A DNA stretch of 64,000 bases from [Clostridium] asparagiforme DSM 15981. GTDB taxonomy: Bacteria > Bacillota > Clostridia > Lachnospirales > Lachnospiraceae. The translations under genes were made by a program, and so were the position numbers. This document shows positions 34,046 through 42,775 of this stretch, piece after piece; the stretch's first letter is position 1, and each line of letters begins with the position of its first letter. The stretch spans positions 4,340,001 to 4,404,000 of the forward strand of contig CP102272.1 in NCBI GenBank assembly GCA_025149125.1, written 5' to 3'. The notes beneath the pieces were generated by a model. It saw only the letters and a list, made by a program, of their open reading frames with translations. It did not search any database and had not been told where the DNA came from.

Positions 34046-34420
34046 TCATTCGCTCCAATCGCGCTCGATAATATCCACAATCTTCCCGTACTCCACCTTG
34101 CAGGCACTCACCTGTTCTTCGGAGGGTTCTTTGCCGGCGCGCAGCACCTCCACCATGGGGACCAGCACGGCCAGCAGATTATTGATTCCCAGATTGCCGG
34201 CCACGCCTTTGAGCGTGTGGGCCTGGCGGAACGCCTCCTCCGGATCGTGACCGGCAAGACTTTCCAGCATATCGGGATAGGACCTGTCCTCAAGAAATTT
34301 TTTCATAAACTTCTTGTACAGCGAAACCTTCCCCATAAACCGGTTCAGCGCGCCGTCCACATCGGCTCCGGCCGCATCCATCGCCACCAGGAACTTATCG
34401 TTTTTGTACTCTTCTTTCAT
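34046..34420 (-). CDS. Stand-alone HPt phosphotransfer protein
   Basis: A 124-residue helical protein. The HPt signature AHTLKGVAGNLGI places the phosphorylatable histidine at residue 68. Its N-terminal 50 residues are an additional helical region. It would shuttle phosphate between a hybrid histidine kinase and a response regulator, neither of which lies in this window. It follows htpG by 47 nt on the same strand, and a terminator follows. Confidence 0.85.
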   Translation of the reverse strand: MKEEYKNDKFLVAMDAAGADVDGALNRFMGKVSLYKKFMKKFLEDRSYPDMLESLAGHDPEEAFRQAHTLKGVAGNLGINNLLAVLVPMVEVLRAGKEPSEEQVSACKVEYGKIVDIIERDWSE

Positions 34421-34467
34421 CCCCGTAAATCCTCCTACGTTATTCAGGGAACTGCAGCTTCAGGGAA

Positions 34468-36477
34468 TTATTCCGCCTTCTCGCCCGCCATGATCAGCAT
34501 GATCTCATTGCTGCGGGACACGAACTTCGTCATGCGCTCCGGCGAGAGCGGGCCATGGCTTAAGCTGGCCAGATCGTAGAGCTGCTCGCAGATCTTGTCC
34601 GTGTTCTGATTCTCCTTATGGTTCAAAACGTACTTGACCAGCGGATGGTTGGCGTTTAATACCAGCGTTTCCCCGGTGCCGCCGAACATCGACGGATCCA
34701 TGCCGCCCATGTTGTACATCTTCATCATATCCTGCATCCGGCGGGTTTCCTCGCTGACCGTGATCATGGAGGCCACGCCCTCGTTCTTCATCTTCTCCAC
34801 CTTGATGTCCAGCTTGTCGTTGGACAGGGCTTTCTTGAACAGCTCCGTCAGCTCCTCGGAGCTCTTCTTGAACTCCTCGTCGTCCTCCTTCACTTCCTCC
34901 TTGAAGGCGGCGTTTAAGTCCGTGTCGATGCGCAGGAATTTCACGCCCTCGTGCTTCTGCTCCATGTGGCTGATAAAGGGGCTGTCGATGTTGTGGGGAA
35001 GCAGCACCGCGTCGATTCCCTCCTGGCGGAACAGGTTGATATACTGGCTCTGCTCCTTCTCGTTGGTCACGTAGAAAATCGTGTTCTCGTGCTTCTCCTT
35101 ATTCTCCTCCAGGCAGTCCGTAAAGGTCAGATACTTGCCGTCCAGATTCTTGAACAGGATATAATCTCCCATCTTCTCTGCAAATTTCTCATCCTTAATA
35201 TACCCGAATTTGATGAAAGGCGCAATATCATCCCAATATTTTTCATAATTTTCACGGTCCGTCTTGCACATGCCGGACAGCTTGTCCGCCACCTTCTTGG
35301 TGATGTAGTCGGAAATCTTCTTCACAAAGCCGTCGTTCTGCAGCGCGCTTCTGGACACGTTGAGCGGCAGATCCGGGCAGTCGATCACGCCCTTGAGCAG
35401 CATCAGGAACTCCGGAATCACCTCTTTGATGTTGTCCGCGATAAACACCTGGTTGTTGTACAGCTTGATGGTGCCTTCCAGGCTGTCGTACTCCATGTTG
35501 ATCTTGGGGAAATACAGGATGCCCTTTAAGTTGAAGGGATAGTCCATGTTCAAATGGATCCAGAACAGGGGCTCCTTGTAATCCATAAACACCTTGCGGT
35601 AAAACGCCTTGTAATCCTCTGCGGTGCACTCGTTGGGGTGCTTGTTCCACAGCGGGCTCACGTCGTTCAACGCTACCGGGCGCTTTAAAATCTTGTACTT
35701 CTCCCGGGAGGGCTCCACCTCCACCGTCTCCTTGGTGCCGTCCTCATTCTCCTTTTCCTCGGTTTTGGCCGGCTCCACCACGGTCTCCACGATGGTGTCC
35801 TTGTCCGTCAGCTCGTCCTTCTCAATGGTCTCATACTGAGGCTCAGCGGTCTCGTTATCCAGGAAAATCGGCACGGGCATGAACGCGCAGTATTTGTCCA
35901 GAACCTCTCTGGCCCGGTACTCGTTGCAGAATTCGTGGCTGTCCTCGTTCAGATACAGGGTGATGGTGGTTCCCACCTGCTCCTTGTCGCCCTCGGCCAT
36001 CTCAAAGTTGATGCCGCCCTCGGACTCCCAGTGCACGGGCTTTGCGTCCTTCTGATAGGACAGGGTGTCGATGGTCACCTTGTCGGCCACCATAAACGCA
36101 GAGTAGAAGCCCAGGCCAAAGTGGCCGATGATCTGATCCTCGTTGGCCTTGTCCTTGTATTTTTCCAGGAAATCCTGGACACCGGAAAATGCAATCTGGT
36201 TGATGTATTTGTCGATTTCGCCCTCGGTCATACCCAGGCCGTTGTCCGTGACCTTGATGGTCTTTTCATTGGGGTTGACGGAAACCTGAATCTTGTAATC
36301 CATATCCTCCGGTCTCTCGTACTCTCCGATCAGCTCCAGCTTTTTCAGCTTGGTAATTGCATCGCAGCCGTTGCTGACCAACTCGCGGTAGAAAATATCG
36401 TGGTCGGAATACAGCCACTTTTTGATCACCGGAAATATGTTCTCACTGGTAATGGATAAACTGCCTTTCTTAGCCAT
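34468..36477 (-). CDS. htpG: Molecular chaperone HtpG (Hsp90)
   Basis: A 669-residue bacterial Hsp90. The N-terminal GHKL ATPase domain has the adenine-binding segment YRELVSNGCDAITKLKKL (E and N at the ATP site), DNGLGMT and GHFGLGFYSAFMV lid/loop motifs. The middle domain follows from about residue 280 and the C-terminal dimerisation domain ends at the stop. An acidic insertion rich in Glu/Lys (about 215-260) separates N and middle domains, resembling the charged linker of eukaryotic Hsp90. A promoter and a perfect CIRCE element lie upstream, so HrcA control is likely. Confidence 0.95.
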   Translation of the reverse strand: MAKKGSLSITSENIFPVIKKWLYSDHDIFYRELVSNGCDAITKLKKLELIGEYERPEDMDYKIQVSVNPNEKTIKVTDNGLGMTEGEIDKYINQIAFSGVQDFLEKYKDKANEDQIIGHFGLGFYSAFMVADKVTIDTLSYQKDAKPVHWESEGGINFEMAEGDKEQVGTTITLYLNEDSHEFCNEYRAREVLDKYCAFMPVPIFLDNETAEPQYETIEKDELTDKDTIVETVVEPAKTEEKENEDGTKETVEVEPSREKYKILKRPVALNDVSPLWNKHPNECTAEDYKAFYRKVFMDYKEPLFWIHLNMDYPFNLKGILYFPKINMEYDSLEGTIKLYNNQVFIADNIKEVIPEFLMLLKGVIDCPDLPLNVSRSALQNDGFVKKISDYITKKVADKLSGMCKTDRENYEKYWDDIAPFIKFGYIKDEKFAEKMGDYILFKNLDGKYLTFTDCLEENKEKHENTIFYVTNEKEQSQYINLFRQEGIDAVLLPHNIDSPFISHMEQKHEGVKFLRIDTDLNAAFKEEVKEDDEEFKKSSEELTELFKKALSNDKLDIKVEKMKNEGVASMITVSEETRRMQDMMKMYNMGGMDPSMFGGTGETLVLNANHPLVKYVLNHKENQNTDKICEQLYDLASLSHGPLSPERMTKFVSRSNEIMLIMAGEKAE

Positions 36478-36541
36478 ATCTTATACGCCTCTTTCTTTTC
36501 GTTCTTGTCAGAGATTCCACTCCCGGAACCCTTTATTCTAC

Positions 36542-36570
36542 ATTTTAGTACCATCCAATGAAAAAGTCAA
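36542..36570 (-). promoter_or_regulatory. Sigma-A promoter of htpG
   Basis: On the minus strand TTGACT (36570-36565), a 17-nt spacer, and TAAAAT (36547-36542), giving a leader of about 55-60 nt before the ATG at 36477. Confidence 0.75.
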
Positions 36571-36577
36571 CAAAAAA

Positions 36578-36604
36578 TTAGCACTCAATCAAAATGAGTG
36601 CTAA
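36578..36604. promoter_or_regulatory. CIRCE operator (HrcA site) upstream of htpG
   Basis: TTAGCACTC-N9-GAGTGCTAA, a perfect match to the CIRCE consensus. It sits 7 bp upstream of the htpG -35 box and 29 bp past the stop of the debranching enzyme gene, and is expected to bind the HrcA repressor. Confidence 0.93.
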
Positions 36605-36633
36605 TAAATATAATTCAACACCGTTTCCCGCTG

Positions 36634-38751
36634 TCACTGGTTGCCGTTCACCGTGAACACGGCCACGGAACGGGGCCGCATCCGAAAACCGGAGTCCACC
36701 CTGCTGCGCTCTCCGCAGCGGTAGCAGAAGCGGCTCTGCCCGTCCCCTGCGGTGTTCACAACCGCATACCAGTCCAGATACTTAGGCAGCTCCGGCAACT
36801 GAATGTTCACGTCCTCCCAGTAGACGTTGACGGCCAGGTAAACCACGTCGTCCCGTCCCCGCTTCCGGTCGTATCCGGCGTAGAGAATCCCCAGAGCGGC
36901 GGTGCCGTCGTCCACCCGGTTCTCCCCACCGTTTCCGTACACGGTCAGGGCGGGCAGACCGCAGACCGCGCCGGGCAGATCCCTCCGGATGGCCGGATGG
37001 TTCATACGGAAGCGGATCATAAAGCGGAAAAAACCGAACAGGTCCTCATTTTCCTTGAGCAGTTCCCAGTTGAGCCAGGAAATCTCGTTGTCCTGGCAAT
37101 AGGCATTGTTGTTGCCAAGCTGCGTGTTGCCGAACTCGTCCCCGGCAAAAAACATGGGCGTGCCGCGGCTGCACATCAGCACCGCGCAGGCGTTGCGCAT
37201 CATGCGGAAACGCAGATCCAGCACCTCTTTGTCGTCCGTCGGCCCCTCCGCACCGCAGTTCCAGCTGCGGTTGTCGTCTGCCCCGTCGGTATTCCCCCAG
37301 CCGTTCTCCTGATTGTGCTTTTCATTGTAGGCGTACAGGTCGTAGAGGGTGAAGCCGTCGTGGCAGGTGATAAAATTCACCGAGGAATTGTAGCCAGCAT
37401 AATGGCCGTTGTAGAGATCTCCGGAGCCGGTGATCCGCCTGGCAGCCTCCCCGGCCGCCCAGGTTCCGCCCTTTAAGAACTCCCGCAGAGTATCCCGGTA
37501 TTTACCGTTCCACTCGGCCCAGCGCTTCCAGGCCGGAAAGGTTCCCACCTGGTAGAGGCCGCCCGCATCCCAGGCCTCGGCGATCAGCTTTACATTGCCC
37601 AGAATGGGGTCAAAGGCCAGGCGCTGCAGCAGGGGCGGATTGTTCATGGGAGAGCCGTCCTCGTTCCGCCCCAGAATGCTGGCCAGATCAAATCGGAAGC
37701 CGTCCACCCGGTAGTCCACGGTCCAGTAGCGCAGGCATTCCACAATCATCTGCTGCACGATGGGGTGATTGCAGTTGAGCGTGTTGCCGCAGCCGCTGAA
37801 GTTGTAGTAATACCCGTCGGGCGTCAGCATGTAGTAAATGTTGTTGTCAAAACCTTTAAAGGAGATCACCGGCCCCTTTTCATTGCCCTCGGCGGTGTGG
37901 TTGAACACCACGTCCAGGATCACCTCGATGCCGTTCTCGTGCAGAGTGCGGATCAGGTTCTTGAACTCCGTCCCCTCCCGATTGTACTCCAGCCCGGCGG
38001 TGTAGCTGGTGTTGGGCGCGAAAAATCCAACCGTGTTGTACCCCCAGTAGTCCAGCAGCTTGCGGCCGTTCACCTCCCGGCCGCCCATGGTCTCGTCGAA
38101 CTCAAACACGGGCATCAGCTCCACCGCGTTGACCCCCAGGTCTTTTAAATAGGGAATTTTTTCCAAAATCCCCGCAAAGGTACCGGGGTGAGCCACACCG
38201 GAGGAGCTGTGGCGGGTAAAGCCCCGCACGTGAAGCTCATAGATCACCAGGTCGCTCATCTCCCGGCCGGACTGCGGCATGTCTCCCCAGTCGAAATTGT
38301 TCTTCACCACCCTGGCCCGGTATGTACAGCCCGGCTCCTGCTTTTCCCCCCAGACGCTCTGTCCGGTCACGGCCTTGGCGTAGGGGTCCAGAAGAATCTG
38401 ATCCCGGTCAAACAGCAGTCCCGCTCCGGGATCATTGGGTCCGTCCACCCGGTAAGCGTACTCGAATTCCCCGATATCCAAGCCAAACACGATCATGGAG
38501 TACACGTTGCCGATTTTGTACTCCTCCGGGAACGGAAGCACGGCGTAGGGATCCTTCTCCCCCCGATTAAACAGCAACAGCTCGCATGCGGTTCCCGAGT
38601 GGGTGTGCACCGTAAAATTCACGCCGTCCTGCAAAAGGGTGGCGCCGTTCATATCATACAGACCCGGACGCACCGGAAAACCAGCGATTTCCCGCAGAGG
38701 CAGCACCGAAACCGGAACGCTCTTTGCGGATTCCTGATTGATTATCTTCAA
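36634..38751 (-). CDS. glgX: Glycogen debranching enzyme (GH13, GlgX/isoamylase type)
   Basis: 705 residues. An N-terminal carbohydrate-binding module (CBM48-like, residues about 25-130) precedes a GH13 barrel with ELHVRGFT, VIFDVVFNHT-type region I (EVILDVVFNHTAEG), nucleophile motif DGFRFDLAS near residue 355, acid Glu in LIAEAWDAGG, and region IV NFITCHDGFTLYD. This is the GH13_11 pattern hydrolysing alpha-1,6 branches. No other glycogen genes adjoin it; it lies 16 nt after rpoD on the same strand, so cotranscription is possible. Confidence 0.92.
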   Translation of the reverse strand: MKIINQESAKSVPVSVLPLREIAGFPVRPGLYDMNGATLLQDGVNFTVHTHSGTACELLLFNRGEKDPYAVLPFPEEYKIGNVYSMIVFGLDIGEFEYAYRVDGPNDPGAGLLFDRDQILLDPYAKAVTGQSVWGEKQEPGCTYRARVVKNNFDWGDMPQSGREMSDLVIYELHVRGFTRHSSSGVAHPGTFAGILEKIPYLKDLGVNAVELMPVFEFDETMGGREVNGRKLLDYWGYNTVGFFAPNTSYTAGLEYNREGTEFKNLIRTLHENGIEVILDVVFNHTAEGNEKGPVISFKGFDNNIYYMLTPDGYYYNFSGCGNTLNCNHPIVQQMIVECLRYWTVDYRVDGFRFDLASILGRNEDGSPMNNPPLLQRLAFDPILGNVKLIAEAWDAGGLYQVGTFPAWKRWAEWNGKYRDTLREFLKGGTWAAGEAARRITGSGDLYNGHYAGYNSSVNFITCHDGFTLYDLYAYNEKHNQENGWGNTDGADDNRSWNCGAEGPTDDKEVLDLRFRMMRNACAVLMCSRGTPMFFAGDEFGNTQLGNNNAYCQDNEISWLNWELLKENEDLFGFFRFMIRFRMNHPAIRRDLPGAVCGLPALTVYGNGGENRVDDGTAALGILYAGYDRKRGRDDVVYLAVNVYWEDVNIQLPELPKYLDWYAVVNTAGDGQSRFCYRCGERSRVDSGFRMRPRSVAVFTVNGNQ

Positions 38752-38767
38752 TGAATCCCCCTTTTCT

Positions 38768-39985
38768 CTAAGGCAGAAAATCCCTGACCTTCTTGCTCCG
38801 CACGGGATTGCGCAGTTTCCGCAGCGCCGCCGTCTCGATCTGGCGGATGCGCTCTCTGGTGACGTTAAATTGTCTTCCCACTTCCTCCAGGGTCAGGGGC
38901 CGGCCGTTCTCCAGGCCGAAGCGCAGCTTGATTACCTGGCGCTCCCGCTCGTTGAGCCCCTGTAACATACTGTCGATCTCCTCCCGCAGCAGCACGTTCT
39001 CCGCCTGATCCTCCGTAGAGTCGCCCGCGTTGTCGGCCACGAAATCTCCCAGGCTGGAGCCGTCCTCATCTCCCACCGGAGTCTCTAAGGACACCGTGTC
39101 GCCGGAAGTCTGAATCAGCTCTTCCACCCGCTTCTCGGTCATTCCCACCGCCTCGGCCAGCTCCCGGTTGGACGGGTCCCTGCCCAGCTGCACGGACAGG
39201 TCACGCTGGGTACGGCGGATCTTGTTCACCGCCTCCACCATGTGCACGGGAAGCCGGATCGTCCGCGCCTGGTCCGCCAGGGCTCTGGTGATGGCCTGCT
39301 TCACCCACCAGGTGGCGTAGGTGCTCAGACGGTATCCCTTCTCATAGTCGAATTTCTCCACCGCCTTCATCAGGCCGATGTTGCCCTCCTGAACCAGGTC
39401 CAGAAAGCTCATCCCCCGGCCGGTGTAGCGCTTGGCGATAGAGACCACCAGCCGGAGATTGGCTTCCACCAAGCGTTTTCCAGCCTCCTCATCCCCCTCC
39501 GCGCAGCGCTTGGCTAGTCCGGCTTCCTCCTCGGGAGTCAGCAGCGCGATGGCGCCGATCTCCTTCAGATATTCCCGGATGGGATCACCGGTGCTCACGC
39601 CCTCCAACACCTTCTGGGGCGCTTCCTCGCTGAACAGGTCCTCCTCGGCCTCGGCGTATTCCGACGGCTTCTCCCGCAGAACCAGACCGTCCTCCGTCTC
39701 CTCGTCCCCGGTCAGAAGCTTGTCCTTGCCTAAAACACCCGCGTCCAGCCCGGTGTCAAAATCGTCCTCCAAATCCAGCTCCGGCTCCAGCTCCGCGTCT
39801 CCCTCCGGGGTTCCCACACGGATTCCCTTCCGCTCCAGACGGCTGTAAACTTCTTCCAATTCCTCCGGTGTCACCTGGACATCCCGCAGACAGTCCAGCA
39901 CTGCGGTCAATTCCAGGAAGTTCTCCTGTTTTGCCGCCATGTCCTGAAGAATCCCCAGCTTCTCCGCCAGTACCTTTTTGTCCAT
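38768..39985 (-). CDS. rpoD: RNA polymerase sigma factor RpoD/SigA
   Basis: A 405-residue primary-type sigma-70. Region 1.1-like N-terminus (1-60), an acidic stretch, region 1.2 ([21 protein letters not shown]), regions 2.1-2.4 ([42 protein letters not shown]), region 3, and region 4 with [20 protein letters not shown]. The core is very close to SigA, so recognition of TTGACA/TATAAT is expected. The usual dnaG neighbour is absent; tdk lies upstream and glgX downstream. It could be the only primary factor or a second one. Confidence 0.93.
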   Translation of the reverse strand: MDKKVLAEKLGILQDMAAKQENFLELTAVLDCLRDVQVTPEELEEVYSRLERKGIRVGTPEGDAELEPELDLEDDFDTGLDAGVLGKDKLLTGDEETEDGLVLREKPSEYAEAEEDLFSEEAPQKVLEGVSTGDPIREYLKEIGAIALLTPEEEAGLAKRCAEGDEEAGKRLVEANLRLVVSIAKRYTGRGMSFLDLVQEGNIGLMKAVEKFDYEKGYRLSTYATWWVKQAITRALADQARTIRLPVHMVEAVNKIRRTQRDLSVQLGRDPSNRELAEAVGMTEKRVEELIQTSGDTVSLETPVGDEDGSSLGDFVADNAGDSTEDQAENVLLREEIDSMLQGLNERERQVIKLRFGLENGRPLTLEEVGRQFNVTRERIRQIETAALRKLRNPVRSKKVRDFLP

Positions 39986-40048
39986 ACACCGCCGTCCTTT
40001 CCGTGTGCGCTTTTATAACCGCGCCGTCCGCTGCCTCCATAGTTGCTG

Positions 40049-40663
40049 TCAAAACAGGTCCAAACCGCCTGTGTCCGCCGTCACCGGTTCCTTAAGACCC
40101 GGCCCCAGGTCGCCCTGGTTGTAGTGTTTCCGGCAGAGCGCCACATAGCGGTCGTCGCCGCCCATGACTACCTGGTCCCCGATCCGCACCATCCGGCCGT
40201 CCTCGCCGATCCGCGCGGTACAGTTGGCCGCCCTTCCGCACCAGCAGACGGTTTTCAGCTCCTCAACCTTGTCCGCCCAGGCCATCAGCCACTTGCTGCC
40301 CTCAAAAAACTCGTGGCGGAAATCGGTCCGCAGCCCGTAACAGATCACCGGAATGTCCAGATCGTCCACAATGTGGACCAGAAATTCCACCTGTTCCTTG
40401 GTTGCGAACTGAGCCTCATCCAGAATAATGCAGTCGTATTCCCGCAGCCGGACGTCGCTCATCTGTGTCAGCTCTTCTAACAGAACGCCCTCGCGCTCCA
40501 GGCCGATCCGCGACCGGATCATGTGATCCCCGTCCCGGCTGTCCAACCTGGGTTTCACCAACAGAGCCCGCTTGCCCCGCTCGCCGTAGTTGTATTCCAC
40601 CATCAGCGCGTTGGCCGTCTTGGAACTGCCCATCGCGCCGTAACGATAGTATAATTTTGCCAT
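40049..40663 (-). CDS. tdk: Thymidine kinase (type II)
   Basis: A 204-residue type II thymidine kinase that phosphorylates thymidine and deoxyuridine in salvage. The P-loop is YGAMGSSKTANALM near residue 8, Walker B IILDEAQFA near residue 87, a zinc lasso uses cysteines in VCWCGRAANC and the later LCRKHY, and the thymidine lid lies near the C-terminus. The ATG at 40663 is preferred; upstream ATGs (40681, 40747) would add residues before the first beta strand LYYRYGAMG. It may complement the deoxyribose genes at 18-30 kb in nucleoside use. Confidence 0.92.
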   Translation of the reverse strand: MAKLYYRYGAMGSSKTANALMVEYNYGERGKRALLVKPRLDSRDGDHMIRSRIGLEREGVLLEELTQMSDVRLREYDCIILDEAQFATKEQVEFLVHIVDDLDIPVICYGLRTDFRHEFFEGSKWLMAWADKVEELKTVCWCGRAANCTARIGEDGRMVRIGDQVVMGGDDRYVALCRKHYNQGDLGPGLKEPVTADTGGLDLF

Positions 40664-40765
40664 CTCATCATCCCCGCACATAAAAATCATCCGCAGGCCG
40701 CAGCCCGCGGCTTTAATCTCCGCTCCATATCCCGGACGGATCGACACTGACCCGGTCAGGGTATG

Positions 40766-41257
40766 CTATTCCCGCAGGCAGGCGATTCCCCGCTTGCGCA
40801 GAAATTCTTCCGCGGACCGGTCCCACAAATCCTCCAGGGTCTTGTCCAGCGTAAAAAAGCCCAGGGACAGCCCGGTTATACAATAGAGTGCTCCATCCTC
40901 GTACCGAATATTCAGATACATGCCCTGAATCTGTCCGGCCTCCACGCCGTTGCCGGACGCAAAGCGCTCCACCTGACCGGCCGGCAGCTGGAGCACGATG
41001 TGAAAACTCCCCGGCAGCCGCTTTCCCTTGATCAGGCCGAAACACACAGGCCGCAGCAGCTTCCAGGGCGCAAATCCCTCATCTCCGATCTCTTCCAGCT
41101 CCTCCTCGGAAAAATATCCCTTCCGGATATGTCCGTCGATGGAAAAGCTGTTGAAGGTGACAATCTGTACCTCCTTTACCAGAAACAAATCAAAATCTTC
41201 TTTTACAAAAAGCTTGCTGGTAAAACCCTTTACATCCTCAATTTTTAGTCCAACCAT
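40766..41257 (-). CDS. DUF5721 family protein
   Basis: A 163-residue soluble protein of a Lachnospiraceae-typical family (DUF5721 by my recollection): KIEDVKGFTSKLFVKEDFD at the start, TFNSFSIDGHIRKGYFSEEE, and a C-terminal FTLDKTLEDLWDRSAEEFLRKRGI. No catalytic motif is visible and no function is known. It has a clear sigma-A promoter at 41292-41320. The bounds are well supported. Confidence 0.75.
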   Translation of the reverse strand: MVGLKIEDVKGFTSKLFVKEDFDLFLVKEVQIVTFNSFSIDGHIRKGYFSEEELEEIGDEGFAPWKLLRPVCFGLIKGKRLPGSFHIVLQLPAGQVERFASGNGVEAGQIQGMYLNIRYEDGALYCITGLSLGFFTLDKTLEDLWDRSAEEFLRKRGIACLRE

Positions 41258-41291
41258 CTGCGTTCACCGCTCCCAAAAACTTACTTCCATC

Positions 41292-41320
41292 ATTATACTT
41301 GCTTTTCCATACAGCGTCAA
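41292..41320 (-). promoter_or_regulatory. Sigma-A promoter of the DUF5721 gene
   Basis: TTGACG (41320-41315), a 17-nt spacer and a perfect TATAAT (41297-41292) on the minus strand, about 35 nt before the ATG at 41257. Confidence 0.8.
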
Positions 41321-41517
41321 ATAGTATTTTCCCGCGCGGTTTTTCTGGCATTTCCCCCTCACTTTGGTCAATTTATCGACAACAAAATCATTGACCGCAA
41401 TCTGCCTTTACATTTCTCCCGCCATCACGCGGCAAAACGGCGGCACGCAGTCCTCACAAAGGCCTGCATGCCGCTGGATCGCTCCTTCCCATACCGTCTG
41501 CCAAAATTAAAAGGGGA

Positions 41518-42381
41518 TCAAAGGTCCTCTTCCTCGCGCAGAATGTCGTCTACCTCCTTCCGCCCGATCCCGCAGTCCTCGGCAATCTGATCCCGCGTGA
41601 ACCCCTTCGCCGACAGGCGGAGCACCCGCTTTGTGAGGGCGATCCCCTGTTCGATTCCCTGTTCGATCCCACGGGCAATCCCGTCCTCAACCAACATTTG
41701 ACCAAGTCTCGTCATCGCAATCATCTCCTTTACCTGTTCCAGATCCCCGGCGGATAAGAACTTATCCGCAAACGTGTACAACACCGCCTGCATTTTTTCC
41801 ATCTCCAGGCCGGTCACCGCCGCCTCTTCCTCCTGAAGGATTTCCAGGCTTTTCACAATCCGCTCTCTCACGCTCAGACGGCTGGACATCAGCGGCGTCA
41901 GAAGTAACGGCACCAGCTCTGCCTTCTGAACCTTCCCGCCATTTCTGCGCTTCTCCTCCAGCCCCGCGAATACCTTGTCCCCGTCCCGGCTTCTCATCCG
42001 GATCACGCGCACCCGGTAAACATTGATCCCCTCCGCCAGCTCGGTGACCGGTTCCGTCACCCGGGAGGAGCAGATCACGTAAGTGACCACAGCCACCCTG
42101 TGGGTGCGGCTTGTGGAAGCCTCATACTCCCGGAACCTCCGCAGGTCTTCCAGGGTGATGAGATCGCTCTCAAACTCCAGATGCACCCAATAGCCGCCCT
42201 CCATCACATAATTGAAGTCCTGGTACATTTTCCGGGCTTCCAGCTTCACCGTCTCCGTAGGTGCGGCCAGCGCCACCACCCCGGGTACGCCCATAAACCG
42301 CAGCAGCTCCTCACCAAAATACTGGGCCGCCGTTTTGAGCGCCAGGTCCTCGTGATGAATCCCCTGTTTTTCTTTGTCCAC
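41518..42381 (-). CDS. Rpn/PD-(D/E)XK nuclease-like protein
   Basis: A 287-residue protein resembling recombination-promoting nuclease (Rpn)/DUF4351-type proteins. A predicted PD-(D/E)XK core is visible as DFNYVMEGGYWVHLEFES near residues 70-88, which supplies the Asp and Glu-x-Glu-type acids. The C-terminus has the repetitive coil GIEQGIEQGIALTKRVL and a small HTH-like end (TRDQIAEDCGIGRKEVDDIL). The start is set at the GTG at 42381 because AAGGAGG lies just upstream; an earlier GTG at 42417 lacks a site. It could act on DNA during recombination, or be a toxin-like element. Confidence 0.7.
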   Translation of the reverse strand: MDKEKQGIHHEDLALKTAAQYFGEELLRFMGVPGVVALAAPTETVKLEARKMYQDFNYVMEGGYWVHLEFESDLITLEDLRRFREYEASTSRTHRVAVVTYVICSSRVTEPVTELAEGINVYRVRVIRMRSRDGDKVFAGLEEKRRNGGKVQKAELVPLLLTPLMSSRLSVRERIVKSLEILQEEEAAVTGLEMEKMQAVLYTFADKFLSAGDLEQVKEMIAMTRLGQMLVEDGIARGIEQGIEQGIALTKRVLRLSAKGFTRDQIAEDCGIGRKEVDDILREEEDL

Positions 42382-42699
42382 ACAGCCTCCTTGTCCCGCA
42401 AAGCTATGTGCAAACACCTGTCTACATTATAATTATAACAACTATTCCGGCACCAGGCAACCGGCCCCCGCGATATTTCAATCAACCTTATGTATTATAC
42501 ATATTATACTACAGATTGTCGTTTAACTGAACATTCGTCCGAAACGGACTGGATAATCGACTGCCGCGCGGTCTGACCGCCCACGGCAAAATGAATGAAA
42601 CATATGATGATTCGATCGTTGTGAATCCGGCAGACAGGCATTTGGCACACGCTCCGGTTCCCGGTGTTTCTTTAATATAACACAAAGAATGGCGGTTGC

Positions 42700-42760
42700 C
42701 AAGACGGATATTCAGCGGCTTCTGTATTTCTGCAAATCAGCCGCCGGATATCCGTCTTTG
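42700..42760. repeat. Long inverted repeat downstream of the sugar-acid operon
   Basis: A 21-nt arm at 42700-42720 (starting CAAGACGGATATTC) and its near-complement at 42739-42760 (two mismatches) enclose an 18-nt loop, 16 nt past the stop of the zinc dehydrogenase. No T-run follows, so it may protect mRNA 3' ends or terminate weakly. The rest of 42382-42775 shows no gene. Confidence 0.6.
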
Positions 42761-42775
42761 TACCGGAACCGGCCG

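Noticed and set aside
41367-41397. Inverted repeat GGTCAAT / ATTGACC in the gap before the DUF5721 gene
   Set aside because: Arms of 7 bp with a long AT-rich loop and no T-run; too weak to call a terminator or operator.
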